Counted from the stretch's first letter, positions 1 through 9,581 are shown. The stretch is DNA of 64,000 nt from Bosea sp. 685 (GCF_031884435.1 NZ_CP134779.1:1364001-1428000); one strand, 5' to 3'. The notes: generated by a model from the letters alone, not told the origin. Numbers and translations are program-made.

Positions 1-1560
1 GTCCAGAACGCCGCGATCGGCACCAAGGCCGATCCGGTGATGCTGGAGATCTTCAACAACCTGTTCATGTCGATCGCCGAGCAGATGGGCGTGACGCTGC
101 AGAACACGGCCTATTCCGTGAACATCAAGGAGCGGCTCGACTTCTCCTGCGCCGTCTTCGACACCACGGCCTCTCTCGTCGCCAACGCGCCTCACATGCC
201 GGTGCATCTGGGCTCGATGGACAAGTCGGTCGAGACCGTCATCAAGAACAATCCGGTGATCAAGCCGGGCGATGTCTACTGCCTGAACGCGCCCTATAAC
301 GGCGGCACGCATCTGCCCGATATCACCGTCTGCACGCCGGTCTTCGACGAGGCGGAGAAGGAGATCCTGTTCTGGGTGGCGAGCCGCGGCCATCATGCCG
401 ATGTCGGCGGCGTGGCGCCTGGCTCGATGTCGCCGCTGGCGACGCATATCGAGGAGGAGGGCGTCTATATCGACAATTTCAAGATCGTCGATCAGGGCCG
501 TTTCTGCGAGGATGATCTCGTCAAGCTCCTGACCGGCGCACGCTACCCCGTCCGCAACGTCGTCCAGAACGTCAACGACCTGAAGGCTCAGATCGCCGCC
601 AATGAGAAGGGCGTGGCCGAGCTCAGGAAGATGATCGCCTCCTTCGGGCTCGAGGTGGTCCAGGCCTATATGGGCCATGTCCAGGACAATGCGGCCGAGA
701 GCGTGGCGCGGCTTTTGACCAAGCTCCACGACGCCGAGTTCACCTATCCGATGGACCAGGGTTGCGCGATCAAGGTCAAGGTCACGATCGATCGCGAAAA
801 GCGCGAGGCGACGGTCGATTTCACCGGCACTTCGGGGCAGCGTGGCGACAATTTCAACGCGCCGGCCCCGGTGACGCGCGCCGCCGTGCTCTATGTCTTC
901 CGCGTCATGGTCGATGATGCGATCCCGATGAATGCCGGCTGCCTCAGGCCGATCAGGATCATCATCCCGGAGGGGTCGATGCTCTCGCCACGCTATCCGG
1001 CCGCCGTGGTGGCGGGCAATGTCGAGGTCAGCCAGGCGGTGACGAACACGCTGTTCGGGGCGCTGGAGGCGATGTCGGCCTCGCAGGGCACGATGAACAA
1101 CCTCACCTTCGGCAATGACGAGTACCAGTATTACGAGACGATCTGCTCGGGCTCGCCTGCGGGGCCTGGCTTCAACGGCACCTCGGGCGTGCATGTCCAC
1201 ATGACGAACTCGCGCCTGACCGATCCGGAAATCCTGGAGACGCGTTTCCCGGTCGTGCTGGAGGATTTCCACATCCGGGCCGGCTCCGGCGGCAAGGGGC
1301 AGTGGAGCGCCGGCGACGGCACCAGCCGCACCATCCGTTTCCGCAAGACCATGGACTGCGCCATCCTCGCCTCGCATCGCAAGGTCCGCCCCTTCGGCGT
1401 GAAAGGCGGCGAGGCCGGGCAATTGGGCAAGACAACGGTGCGCAGGCTGTCCGGCGTGGTCGAGGAGCTGAAGCCCTCCGATCAGACGCTGCTGCAGGCC
1501 GGCGAGGCGGTGACGGTGATCACGCCGACGGCCGGGGGATATGGCAAGCCGAAGGGATGA
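1..1560 (+). CDS. Hydantoinase B / 5-oxoprolinase C-terminal domain (5' end outside window)
   Basis: The frame is open from base 1, so the gene starts upstream; about 519 codons are visible. They cover a whole hydantoinase B (HyuB) domain, with NAPHMPVHLGSM about 60 residues in, followed by NAPYNGGTHLPD and RGHHADVGG, and a glycine-rich AGSGGKG stretch late in the domain. HyuB-type subunits act with HyuA in ATP-dependent cleavage of 5-oxoproline or hydantoins. The junction just before the visible HyuB start resembles the HyuA-HyuB fusion of full-length 5-oxoprolinases, so this is probably the C-terminal half of a protein of about 1200 aa. The fusion is inferred because the HyuA part is not in the window. 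Confidence 0.88.
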   Translation, partial: VQNAAIGTKADPVMLEIFNNLFMSIAEQMGVTLQNTAYSVNIKERLDFSCAVFDTTASLVANAPHMPVHLGSMDKSVETVIKNNPVIKPGDVYCLNAPYNGGTHLPDITVCTPVFDEAEKEILFWVASRGHHADVGGVAPGSMSPLATHIEEEGVYIDNFKIVDQGRFCEDDLVKLLTGARYPVRNVVQNVNDLKAQIAANEKGVAELRKMIASFGLEVVQAYMGHVQDNAAESVARLLTKLHDAEFTYPMDQGCAIKVKVTIDREKREATVDFTGTSGQRGDNFNAPAPVTRAAVLYVFRVMVDDAIPMNAGCLRPIRIIIPEGSMLSPRYPAAVVAGNVEVSQAVTNTLFGALEAMSASQGTMNNLTFGNDEYQYYETICSGSPAGPGFNGTSGVHVHMTNSRLTDPEILETRFPVVLEDFHIRAGSGGKGQWSAGDGTSRTIRFRKTMDCAILASHRKVRPFGVKGGEAGQLGKTTVRRLSGVVEELKPSDQTLLQAGEAVTVITPTAGGYGKPKG

Positions 1561-1608
1561 AGGATTGCCCGCGTCTTGCCGTGTCGGGGGACGATGCGTT
1601 GCGCCTGC

Positions 1609-2403
1609 TCATGAATGGGCTGGCGTCGTGCCTTTCACGGCATTGGCCCGCGCGACATAGGAGACCTGGCCGTCGCGCCCGGCGGTCAGGTGTGCTTTGA
1701 CCCTCTCCTTCAGGAGCGCGACATCGCTTGGCGCCATTGCGGCGATCGCGCCACTGATCGCGGAGCTGAGCAGGCAGATCCTCCAGAACTCGTCGAAATC
1801 GGCAAAGTCGCGTTGCACCGTGATCTCGCGCGTCTCGACATTGATCAGGCCGGCTTCCGTCCAGAGCCGCGCCAGGGCGTCGATCCGCGCGATGTCGGCC
1901 TGTGGCGGACGCAGCGGCTCGAACCCGAAGGCCCTCATCTCCGCCTGGATCGGCTCGAGCGGGAAGCCGCCGCCGGGAATGTCCCAGGCATAAGCCGCGA
2001 CCAGCCCGCCGGGGCGCAAGACCCTGACCATTTCCGCGACGCCTTTGACAGGGTCGGGAACGAAGAAGATCACCAGCGCCATGATGGCGGCATCGAAATC
2101 CCCGGCCGCAAACGGCAGCGCCATTGCGTCGCCAAGCGCGAACTCCGCCAGCGCGGCGACGGGCCGCGTCCGCGCGAAAGCCAGCTGCCCGGGCGATGGA
2201 TCGATGCCCTTCAGCATGGCGGGCGCACAGCGATCGAAGATCAGCTGGGTCGAAGCGCCGTTGCCACAACCCACATCGACCCAGCGCAGGCCCGGGGCCG
2301 GGGCGAGCCAATCGAGGAAGACGTCGCCGGCGAGCCGGCTCCATTTGCCCATCATCTGCTCATAGGCCGCTCCGTCATCGAAGCGAATCTGCTGCTGGGT
2401 CAT
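1609..2403 (-). CDS. Class I SAM-dependent methyltransferase
   Basis: A 264-aa soluble protein with the SAM-binding motif DVGCGNG at residues 43-49 and the acidic and hydrophobic motifs expected downstream, in a UbiE/Methyltransf_11-like arrangement. The substrate cannot be told from sequence; the closest general class is small-molecule methyltransferases. The ATG start leaves 113 bp to the divergently transcribed SDR gene, so both promoters must lie in that gap. The 3' end converges on the hydantoinase gene. There is no signal peptide or membrane segment. Confidence 0.85.
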   Translation of the reverse strand: MTQQQIRFDDGAAYEQMMGKWSRLAGDVFLDWLAPAPGLRWVDVGCGNGASTQLIFDRCAPAMLKGIDPSPGQLAFARTRPVAALAEFALGDAMALPFAAGDFDAAIMALVIFFVPDPVKGVAEMVRVLRPGGLVAAYAWDIPGGGFPLEPIQAEMRAFGFEPLRPPQADIARIDALARLWTEAGLINVETREITVQRDFADFDEFWRICLLSSAISGAIAAMAPSDVALLKERVKAHLTAGRDGQVSYVARANAVKGTTPAHS

Positions 2404-2516
2404 TGGGACATCCTCTCACCTGCGATGGGCGGCGAACCATCGGACTGGAAAGAAGCGGCAGCAAGGCTACAGTCCCTGACAGCCTCTAACTCCAGAGACC
2501 CCCACGGAGACACCCC

Positions 2517-3212
2517 ATGCCCCAGACCTGGATGATCACCGGCGCCAATCGCGGCATTGGGCTGGCGCTGACCATGGAATTGCTGCGCCGTGGCGACCAT
2601 GTCGTGGCGGCGGCGCGCAATCCCTGGGGCGGGGCGCTGGCGGAACTCGCGGCCGAGCACACATCGGCGCTGATCCCGCTCGAGCTCGACGTCACCTCCG
2701 ATGACAGCGTCGCAGCGGCGAAGGCCGCGCTCGGCGATCAGCGGCTCGATGTGCTGGTGAACAATGCCGGCCTCTATGGCCCGCGTGACAAGCAGAGCGG
2801 GCTGAGCGTCGATTTCGACGCCTGGCGCGAGGTCTTCGAGGTCAATGTCTATGCGCCCTTGCGGGTGGCGCAGGCCTTCCTGCCCAATGTCGAGGCCGGC
2901 GCCGGCCGCAAGATCGCGACCATCTCCAGCCGCATGGGCTCAATCGGCAGCAATCCGTCGGGCTCGCTGATCTACCGCTCGTCCAAGACGGCGGTGAACA
3001 TGGCCATGGTCGTGTTCGGCAACGCCATCCGCGAGCGCGACGTCAGCGTGCTCCTGTTCCACCCCGGCTGGGTCCAGACCGATATGGGTGGCGGCGCGGC
3101 CGACATCTCGCCGGCTGAGAGCGCCTCCAGCCTGATCCGCACGATCGATGCGTCGGGGATGGCCGAGACCAACAGCTTCCGGAGCTGGACGGGCGAGACG
3201 ATTCCCTGGTGA
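2517..3212 (+). CDS. SDR family oxidoreductase
   Basis: A 231-aa classical short-chain dehydrogenase/reductase. The N-terminal nucleotide-binding motif TGANRGIG is at residues 8-15, an NNAG motif lies mid-protein, and a YxxxK-type catalytic pair (YRSSK) is preceded by the catalytic Ser region (ISSRMGS). These residues predict an NAD(P)-dependent alcohol/ketone oxidoreductase, with substrate unknown. The length is slightly below the usual 250 aa. The gene is divergent from the methyltransferase and converges on a LysE-type exporter, so it is probably monocistronic. Confidence 0.87.
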   Translation: MPQTWMITGANRGIGLALTMELLRRGDHVVAAARNPWGGALAELAAEHTSALIPLELDVTSDDSVAAAKAALGDQRLDVLVNNAGLYGPRDKQSGLSVDFDAWREVFEVNVYAPLRVAQAFLPNVEAGAGRKIATISSRMGSIGSNPSGSLIYRSSKTAVNMAMVVFGNAIRERDVSVLLFHPGWVQTDMGGGAADISPAESASSLIRTIDASGMAETNSFRSWTGETIPW

Positions 3213-3230
3213 GGCGTCGCTCGCGGCCGC

Positions 3231-3848
3231 TCAGCTCGCGCGCGCCGAGGCGAGCCAGAGGCCGCCGCCGATCAGGAAGCCGCCGCTGACCTTGGACAGC
3301 AGCCGGATGCGCTTCTGCGAGAGCAGGCGTCCGGCCCGGCTGGAGAGCAGGGCGTAGGCACTGTCGCTGATTGCGGCGAAGAGCATGGCGGTTGCGCCCA
3401 TGATCGCGATCTGGGTGAGATGATCGCGGCTTGCGTCGAGAAACTGCGGAAAGAAGGCGCCGAAGAAGAGCAGCGTCTTCGGATTGCTGAGCGCGACCAG
3501 CACGCCCTGCAGGAAGAAGCCACCGCGCGGCGCCTTGGCTGGTGCTGCGCCGTCCTCACTGCCGCCGGCTGCGCGGAACATCTTCCAGCCCAACCAGATC
3601 AGATAGGCCGCGCCGGCAAGGCGCAGCCAATCGAACCAATGACCCATCGCCGCGATAACCGAGCTCAGGCCGATACCGACGATGCCGATCATGATCGCGA
3701 GGCCGGCTTGCGTTCCCGCCACATTCTGGAGCCCGGCGCGGCTACCGTGCTTGAGGCTGTTGGCGATGATCAGCGTGACGGTCGGGCCTGGCACGATGAT
3801 GATGACGAGACAGGCGATGAGATAGGCGGCGTAGAGTTCGAGCGACAT
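3231..3848 (-). CDS. LysE family amino-acid exporter
   Basis: A 205-aa hydrophobic protein with about six predicted membrane segments. The family signature PGPT follows the first helix, around residue 20. LysE/RhtB proteins export amino acids or related small molecules across the inner membrane; the substrate is not predictable. I chose the internal ATG (MSLELYAAY) rather than the upstream ATG at 3896, because the extra 16 residues are Arg/Ser/Lys-rich and unlike this family. It is one of three LysE-type genes in the window (also 18796 and 38158). Confidence 0.85.
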   Translation of the reverse strand: MSLELYAAYLIACLVIIIVPGPTVTLIIANSLKHGSRAGLQNVAGTQAGLAIMIGIVGIGLSSVIAAMGHWFDWLRLAGAAYLIWLGWKMFRAAGGSEDGAAPAKAPRGGFFLQGVLVALSNPKTLLFFGAFFPQFLDASRDHLTQIAIMGATAMLFAAISDSAYALLSSRAGRLLSQKRIRLLSKVSGGFLIGGGLWLASARAS

Positions 3849-3939
3849 GGCGGCTGGTCTCCGATGGGACCGGCTCTTGCTCTGCCGCTCCGTCATGCGA
3901 GTCTAGCCCTGCGCTCTGTCGGGGGGAAGAGAGGCTGGA

Positions 3940-4524
3940 ATGGGTGCAACCGGTTTCAAAGTCGTCCCGCTGACGCGGGAGCGCTGGCCCGACCTCGAAG
4001 ATCTCTTCGGCCCCAAAGGGCCTTGCTATGGCTGCTGGTGCAATCATTTCCGCATGTCGCAGAAGCAGCGCATGCCCCTGCTGGGCGAGGGCGCGCGGCT
4101 GCTGTTCGAGGAGCGGGTGCGAAACGGGCCGCCGCCCGGCCTCCTCGCTTTTGAGGGCGACATGCCTGTCGGCTGGCTGCAGGTCGGCCCGCGCGCCGAT
4201 ATTCCCGAATGGAACAACCCGCGCCGCGCCTCGACGCCGTTGGCGGACGCGCCCGCCGAGGATGAGCGCAACTGGGCGGCCTCCTGCTTTTTCGTGCGCA
4301 AGGGCTTTCGCGGCAAGGGCGTGACCGCCGATCTGCTCGACGGAGCGATCGGCTTCGCGCGTGACAGCGGCGCGCGGCTGCTCGAGGCCGCGCCGATGGA
4401 TCACGAATTCAAGCGCAGCAGCGAGGGGTTCTATGTCGGAGCCGAACGTGTCTTCCTGCGGGCGGGCTTCAGCGAGGTCGCGCGGCAGAAGGAAGGCCGG
4501 CCGCTGATGCGCCTGGTCCTGTGA
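3940..4524 (+). CDS. GNAT family N-acetyltransferase
   Basis: A 194-aa protein with the acetyl-CoA pyrophosphate-binding loop GFRGKGV about two thirds along, followed by the helix typical of GNAT motif A. A Cys-rich stretch, CYGCWC, near residue 32 is shared by a subgroup of bacterial GNATs of unknown substrate. The start ATG follows the divergent LysE gene by 91 bp. The gene ends just before the IS110 insertion region. The acceptor substrate is unknown. Confidence 0.83.
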   Translation: MGATGFKVVPLTRERWPDLEDLFGPKGPCYGCWCNHFRMSQKQRMPLLGEGARLLFEERVRNGPPPGLLAFEGDMPVGWLQVGPRADIPEWNNPRRASTPLADAPAEDERNWAASCFFVRKGFRGKGVTADLLDGAIGFARDSGARLLEAAPMDHEFKRSSEGFYVGAERVFLRAGFSEVARQKEGRPLMRLVL

Positions 4525-4631
4525 CGGCTTTTCAGAGCTTGGCCTGAAATGAACCGAGCCATATCAGGGGCTTGCGATCGCTTGCTGTCACCCGCACCGT
4601 CATCCTGGACAAGCCGCGTCAGCGGCGCAGA

Positions 4632-5781
4632 GCAACTGTCATGTTCAGCTTGCTTTGTTGTTGAATTGCCAGGGTTTTTGATTGCGCGCCATGGCGTTGA
4701 GAACGACGAGGATACGTCTGGCGAGTGCGATGAGGGCGACTTTGGCGGCTTTGCCGGCTTTGCGCAGGCCGTCATAGATGGCCTTGGCCCAGGGATTGTG
4801 GAGCTTGGCTGCGAAGGCGGCGAGGTAGAGGCTGCGCCGCAGGGCGTCGCGTCCGGCTTCGATGTGGCTGATGCCGCGGGATTTGCCGCTGTCGTACGGA
4901 TAGGGAGCGACGCCGGCCAGCGCCGCAGCCTTCCTGGCGTCGATATGGCCGAGTTCAGGCATCTCGGCGAGGAGGACCCGGATGGTGTTGGGTCCGATAC
5001 CGGTCATGCTGTCGAGGAGCTCGGCCTTGGCGCTGAACTCCTCATCGGCTGCGATCAACACTTCGATGGCGGCCTGGGCTTGCTTCACGGTACTGCGGAT
5101 GGCGTCCATCTCGGTCTCGATCACGCGGCGCAGGGCCTCGACCTCGATGTGATCGAGGCGGTTCTGCAGGCGCAGGAGGTAGGCTTGCGCCCGGGCGATC
5201 TCACGCGACCAGAGCGTCAGCTCCTGCTGCGAGAGGCTGGGCTTTGGGAAGGGCCTGGCCTCGTGGGCGACGAGGAAATCGGCGATCAGGCGGGCATCGA
5301 GCGGATCGGTCTTGGCGCGGTTGCCGCGTGCCTTGGCGAATTGACGGCAGCGCCAACTATCGACCATCAGCACGGTGAAGCCCGCCTCGCGAAACAGGCT
5401 GACGGCAAGCCGTTCATATCCGCCGGTCGGTTCCATGCCGACGGTGGTGAAGCCGGCCTGCAGCAGACGCTTGATCTGCGCCAGGATGGCCGGCGCGGTA
5501 TTGTCGATCCGCACGACCTTGCTGGCGATGGCAAGGTCGAGCCAGCCTTTGGAAACGTCGATGCCGACGGGGCTGTTCTGTGTCATGGTCATAAGCATCC
5601 CAGGCTTGGAAGCGAGGTCAAAAGCCCCGTGCAACTGTTCGGACTGGCTTGGGTGCGGCCGACTGCTCTTGCTCTGTTCAACCTCTTGAGGGCTGACCGG
5701 GATCTCGGCATCTCGACCGCGCCGGCTGGGGATGGCCGTCCCCGGCCGGCCAAACCATCTTACACAGTCTGCCTTTCCAAT
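4632..5781 (-). mobile_element. IS110-family insertion sequence (approximate ends)
   Basis: The element is defined by its transposase (4645-5592). IS110 elements lack clear terminal inverted repeats, so the ends given are estimates. On the transposase-upstream side the noncoding stretch 5593-5781 is the expected site of the left end and its guide (bridge) RNA; the other end should lie just beyond the transposase stop. An 8-bp motif, GCAACTGT, occurs at 4632-4639 and again at 5631-5638, but the second copy would leave no room for a noncoding left end, so I do not treat the pair as the termini. REP-like palindromes flank both sides. Confidence 0.6.
4645..5592 (-). CDS. IS110 family transposase
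   Basis: A 315-aa DEDD transposase. The N-terminal RuvC-like domain shows the first catalytic Asp in GIDVSK, a conserved Glu in GMEPTGGYE, and the KTDPLDARLIADF block with further acidic residues. The C-terminal Transposase_20 domain holds GIGPNT and SGKSRG with the nucleophilic Ser. It catalyses guide-RNA-directed recombination in this family. The start was set at the ATG beginning MTMTQNSP, since the ATG at 5634 adds residues unlike the family N-terminus. No frameshift or stop is visible, so the copy could be active. Confidence 0.93.
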   Translation of the reverse strand: MTMTQNSPVGIDVSKGWLDLAIASKVVRIDNTAPAILAQIKRLLQAGFTTVGMEPTGGYERLAVSLFREAGFTVLMVDSWRCRQFAKARGNRAKTDPLDARLIADFLVAHEARPFPKPSLSQQELTLWSREIARAQAYLLRLQNRLDHIEVEALRRVIETEMDAIRSTVKQAQAAIEVLIAADEEFSAKAELLDSMTGIGPNTIRVLLAEMPELGHIDARKAAALAGVAPYPYDSGKSRGISHIEAGRDALRRSLYLAAFAAKLHNPWAKAIYDGLRKAGKAAKVALIALARRILVVLNAMARNQKPWQFNNKAS

Positions 5782-5849
5782 CCGGGATCCATCGTAGAGC
5801 GCAGTTCCCTACGATGGATCCCGGGTCGAAGCTTCGCTTCGCCCAGGAT
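5782..5849. repeat. REP/BIME-like palindromic element next to the IS
   Basis: A perfect 16-bp inverted repeat (5782-5797 with 5809-5824, 11-base loop) is followed by GAAGCTTCGCTTC and ends in CCCAGGATGACGG. The same terminal CGTCATCCTGG sequence, in opposite orientation, lies on the other side of the IS at about 4599-4610. This resembles the interspersed palindromes at 22527, 36256, 44238 and 52041. The simplest reading is that the IS sits inside or beside an older palindromic element. Confidence 0.6.
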
Positions 5850-5912
5850 GACGGCGCATGGGTGATCGAGGCAGAGCCATTGAAATCTCTGGGTTCATTT
5901 CGGGCCAGACTC

Positions 5913-6770
5913 TCAGGCGTCGGCGAGAATGAAGTTCCGCAGCACTTCGAGGGTCCGTTCGGGATCGTCCGGGACAATGCCATGGCCGCAGCCCGCGAAG
6001 CGCTCGAAACGGAGATGTTCGGGTGGAAGGCTGCCCGCGATCGTCTCGCTGAAGGCGATCGGCATGATCGGATCGTCCTCTCCGCCCATGACCAGGACCG
6101 GGTAATTCAGATTGGCTAATGCAGCGCGAAAATCAAAGCGCCCCTGTTCGTTGTTCGGACCGTTGAACCGGACGCCCGTTTCGTTTCGGGAGATGAGCCG
6201 TGGCAACCACTCGGCGGGCCCGCGCGCTCGGGGTGTGTAGAGCGGTACGCATATCTCCCGATAAATCTGGCGGGTTCCGTCCGACGGATTCGACCAGTAG
6301 GCCTTCGCTGCCGCACCGGCTTTCGTGCCGCCGAATCTCTCGAATGCCGCATAGATTGTCGGGAAATCGACTTTCGCTGCCGTGCTGATCAGGATCAGCT
6401 TGGCCGCATGCTCCGGATACCGCGTGGCGTAGGACTGGGCCACGAAGCCGCCGAACGAGGTGCCGAGCACGATGGGCTTTTCGATGCCGAGCGCATCGCA
6501 GAGGCCTTTCACGTCATCGCCCCATTGCGCGAGCGTCCAGCTTTCGCGCGGACCGTCCTCGCTGCGTCCGCAGCCGCGATGGTCGTAATAGATGATCTGC
6601 GCGATGTCGCTCAGCGTGGAGAAGGCGGGTTTGTAGATGCTGTGGTCGGCGCCGGGGCCGCCATGCAGCAGGATCAGCGTCGGCTTTTGCCGCATGCGCG
6701 GGCCGTCGGGTACCAGGCCCGAGCCTTCGACGTCGACATAGAGCCTGATGCCATTGACCTTGACGAACAT
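5913..6770 (-). CDS. Alpha/beta fold hydrolase (proline iminopeptidase-like)
   Basis: A 285-aa alpha/beta hydrolase. LHGGPGADHS (about residues 35-44) forms the oxyanion region, YDHRGCGRSE follows, the nucleophile elbow is GTSFGG (about 105-110), and Asp and His candidates are in GGEDDP and GCGHGIVP near the C-terminus. The HGGPG motif is typical of prolyl iminopeptidases and related acyl hydrolases, but the substrate is not determined. The start is the ATG of MFVKVNG; the ATG at 6797 adds only nine residues. It is divergent from the dapB-like gene. Confidence 0.87.
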   Translation of the reverse strand: MFVKVNGIRLYVDVEGSGLVPDGPRMRQKPTLILLHGGPGADHSIYKPAFSTLSDIAQIIYYDHRGCGRSEDGPRESWTLAQWGDDVKGLCDALGIEKPIVLGTSFGGFVAQSYATRYPEHAAKLILISTAAKVDFPTIYAAFERFGGTKAGAAAKAYWSNPSDGTRQIYREICVPLYTPRARGPAEWLPRLISRNETGVRFNGPNNEQGRFDFRAALANLNYPVLVMGGEDDPIMPIAFSETIAGSLPPEHLRFERFAGCGHGIVPDDPERTLEVLRNFILADA

Positions 6771-6882
6771 GGCCGCGCTCCCTTGCCTCAGGCGCATTCC
6801 CTTGCCTCGGGCGATGGAGCGACGATAGTCACGCCCTGGATTCGCTCAAGCCCGCGGTTCCGCCGTTATAAGGACCCCACAC

Positions 6883-7686
6883 ATGATCCGCATCACGCTC
6901 GCCGGCTGCACCGGCTGGGTCGGCAAGGCGCTCGTCGCGGCGATCATGGCCGCGCCCGATCTCGAATTGGTCGCCGGCGTTTCGCGCAAGGCTGCGGGAC
7001 GCGATCTCGGCGAGGCGGCTGGGCTTTCCGCCAACGGCCTGCCGGTGTTCGCCAGCATGACTGAGGCACTGCGCGTGCCCTGCGATGTGGTGATCGACTA
7101 CACCAAGCCCGACAGCGTGAAGGGCAATGTGCTCGCGGCGGTCGCGGCCGGACGCCATGTCGTCGTCGGTGCATCCGGCATGACGGGCGAGGACTATGCC
7201 GAGATCGACATGGCGGCGAAGGCTAAAGGCGTCGGCGTGCTCGCCGCCGGTAATTTCTCGATCACCGCGACATTGCTGCGCCGCTTCGCCCGCGAAGCGG
7301 TCAAATATGTTCCCGATGTCGAGATCATCGACTACGCTTCGCCCTCCAAGCCCGACACGCCGTCCGGCACCGGGCGCGAGCTGGCCGAGACGCTCGGGGC
7401 CGAGCGCATGGCCGCGACCTCCAAGCCGGTCTCCGAGCTCGGTGGCGTGCGCGAGACACGCGGCGGCGCGATCGGCGCGCCCCATCCGGTGCAGGTCCAT
7501 TCGGTGCGGATGCCCGGCTTCGTGCTCTCCTGCGAGGCTGTGTTCGGGCTGCCCGACGAGCGTCTGGTGATCCGCCACGATGCCGGCACATCGGCAGCGC
7601 CCTATGTCGGCGGGACCTTGCTGGCGGCGCGTCGCGTCTCCGATCAGACCGGCCTGAGGCGCGGGCTCGACAGCCTGATGGGCTGA
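6883..7686 (+). CDS. dapB: DapB-family 4-hydroxy-tetrahydrodipicolinate reductase homologue
   Basis: A 267-aa protein with an N-terminal Rossmann GCTGWVG (residues 8-14), an ASGMTGED loop and the C-terminal KPDTPSGTG block of dihydrodipicolinate reductases. The family converts hydroxy-tetrahydrodipicolinate to tetrahydrodipicolinate with NAD(P)H in lysine/diaminopimelate synthesis. The His-His pair that normally precedes the catalytic Lys by three and four residues is replaced by Ala-Ser (DYASPSK), although the Lys is kept. So it could be a divergent DapB or a paralogue with another substrate; dapF lies 27 kb away. The symbol is therefore tentative. Confidence 0.75.
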   Translation: MIRITLAGCTGWVGKALVAAIMAAPDLELVAGVSRKAAGRDLGEAAGLSANGLPVFASMTEALRVPCDVVIDYTKPDSVKGNVLAAVAAGRHVVVGASGMTGEDYAEIDMAAKAKGVGVLAAGNFSITATLLRRFAREAVKYVPDVEIIDYASPSKPDTPSGTGRELAETLGAERMAATSKPVSELGGVRETRGGAIGAPHPVQVHSVRMPGFVLSCEAVFGLPDERLVIRHDAGTSAAPYVGGTLLAARRVSDQTGLRRGLDSLMG

Positions 7687-7781
7687 TGAAGTCGCTGCGA
7701 GGGGGCGGCGCCGCGCAAAGGTCGATAACTGGCTAAATAATTGATATTATTTGATTTAGCTGCGCTCTGTTAACCGCTCGT

Positions 7782-9509
7782 TTGTCCGCCTCTGCGAAAC
7801 CTCGCGCCAATCCGGCGAGAGTGGCTTTGGCGATGCGGCGAGTGGGTTTGACGGCGAAGATCACGCTGCTGTTCGCGCTGCTCGGCCTCGCGGCGGGGCT
7901 TGGTCTGTTCAGCGCGGTGAAAGGCCTCGACGAGGTGCGCGAGATCGACCGGCAGGCTTTCACCAGCCTGGCATTGGCGAACAAGGCCGCCTTGCTCTCG
8001 AACCGGGTGGCGAATGCGTCCTTGCTCAGCCAGTTCGACGAGACGGCCAGCCCGCGCGCCGTCGAGGCGGCGCTCGATACGCTGGACGGCGCTGTCGATC
8101 TCGTCGATGCGGCGCGGGCGAGCCTGCTCTCGGCCTTGCCGGACGCGATCCGCCAGGCCAACGCGACACTCGACCCGAACATCCACACCTTCATCGCCTT
8201 CAAGAAGGATATCGTCGAGATCGGCCGGCGTATCTCGCCCAAGGCCGCCTTGCTTGAAGCGAGCGCCGATGCGGCCCGCGAGAACGTCCGCCAGATCATC
8301 TCCGTCACCTCCAAACTCACCGATGATCTCGACAAGCGTGCGCAGATCAGTGCCGCGCAGGCGGGCGCATTGGCCCAGGCGCTGCGCCTGCGCGTGATCG
8401 TGATCGCGCTGTGCCTGCCGCTCGGCGGGGCATTGCTGGCGGTCTATCTGCTGCGCACCCATCTGACGCGGCCCCTGCGCGAGTTGATGGCGGCGATCGG
8501 CGTCGCGACGTCCTCGTCGCAGGTCATCGAGGTGCCGCATGTGCATCGGCGTGACGAGATCGGCCAGCTTGCCCGCACGGTGCGGACATTGAGCGAGGTC
8601 CGCACCACCCTGGTGACGCGCGAGGCCGAGGCCGATCTCGCGCATTCGCATGCCGGTGCGCGGACGCAGGAACTCGGCCGGATCGCCGAGGCCTTCGAGG
8701 ACAGGATCGGCGTCCTGCTGGCCGATATCGCGGGGCTCAGCGAGGTGCTGCACGGCGCGCTGCAGGAAGCGGCTGTGCGCGCCCAGCAGGTTTCGGCGGC
8801 CTCGGGCACGGCGGCGACCGCGGTCGAGGGGGCCGGCGCGGATGCGCTAGGTATCACCGAGGCGGCCTTGCGGCTCGAACATGTCGTTGGGCAGATCAAC
8901 AGCGAGGTCGGCCGGGTTTCGCAGACGGCCTCAGTGGCGAACCGGGACGCGGCGGGCGCCGTCCATCTGGTCGGCCGCCTGACCGAGAACGCGGCCCAGA
9001 TCCGCGATGTCGTCGGCCTCATCGAGGCGATCGCGCGGCAGACCAATCTCTTGGCGCTGAACGCGACGATCGAAGCGGCGCGCGCCGGCGTGCATGGGCG
9101 CGGTTTTGCCGTGGTCGCCAATGAGGTCAAGGCGCTCGCCGGCCAGACGGCCGATGCGACGGCGCGGATCGTGCGCCGCATCGGCATGGTCAACAGCGCC
9201 TTGTCGGACGCGGCCCAAGCGGTTTCGGGCATTGTAGCCAGCGTCGGCGCGGTCGAGCAGACCAGCACCGAGATCTCGACCATGGTCGGTTCGCATGCCG
9301 AACTGCTCGGCTCGCTCGGCGATACGGTCGCGCGGATCTCCTCCGTCACGGGTGCTGCCGCCGGCGCCATGGCCGAGATCGCCATGGCCAATGCGCAATC
9401 GGTCGCCCAGGCCGATATGGGCGCGGCCGGCGCCCGCGATCTCGATGCCCGCATCGCGGCGCTGCAGGGCGAGGCCGAGGAGTTCGTCCGTCGCCTGCGC
9501 GCAGCCTGA
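7782..9509 (+). CDS. Methyl-accepting chemotaxis-type sensory protein
   Basis: A 575-aa protein. A first membrane helix lies at about residues 25-45, a periplasmic helical segment follows, a second membrane helix is near residues 205-225, then a HAMP domain and a long helical MCP signalling domain. The conserved hairpin region [23 protein letters not shown] is recognisable, with [11 protein letters not shown] after it. Such proteins relay ligand binding to CheA/CheW; the ligand is unknown. The listed start is TTG; an ATG at 7833 (MRRVGLTAK) is equally plausible and leaves the first helix intact. No che genes are nearby. Confidence 0.9.
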   Translation: MSASAKPRANPARVALAMRRVGLTAKITLLFALLGLAAGLGLFSAVKGLDEVREIDRQAFTSLALANKAALLSNRVANASLLSQFDETASPRAVEAALDTLDGAVDLVDAARASLLSALPDAIRQANATLDPNIHTFIAFKKDIVEIGRRISPKAALLEASADAARENVRQIISVTSKLTDDLDKRAQISAAQAGALAQALRLRVIVIALCLPLGGALLAVYLLRTHLTRPLRELMAAIGVATSSSQVIEVPHVHRRDEIGQLARTVRTLSEVRTTLVTREAEADLAHSHAGARTQELGRIAEAFEDRIGVLLADIAGLSEVLHGALQEAAVRAQQVSAASGTAATAVEGAGADALGITEAALRLEHVVGQINSEVGRVSQTASVANRDAAGAVHLVGRLTENAAQIRDVVGLIEAIARQTNLLALNATIEAARAGVHGRGFAVVANEVKALAGQTADATARIVRRIGMVNSALSDAAQAVSGIVASVGAVEQTSTEISTMVGSHAELLGSLGDTVARISSVTGAAAGAMAEIAMANAQSVAQADMGAAGARDLDARIAALQGEAEEFVRRLRAA

Positions 9510-9581
9510 AGTCACGCTTGCCATTCCGGCGCGACTCGCGGCGTTGTGCGGCATGATCCGGACCCATCCATTTTCCCGCCA

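Noticed and set aside
4632..5638. GCAACTGT pair taken as the exact ends of the IS
   Set aside because: The right copy overlaps the transposase start region and would leave no noncoding left end, which IS110 elements need; the match is probably chance.
4549..5865. 438-aa plus-strand frame across the IS110 region
   Set aside because: Antisense to the transposase, with no domain; a GC-rich shadow.
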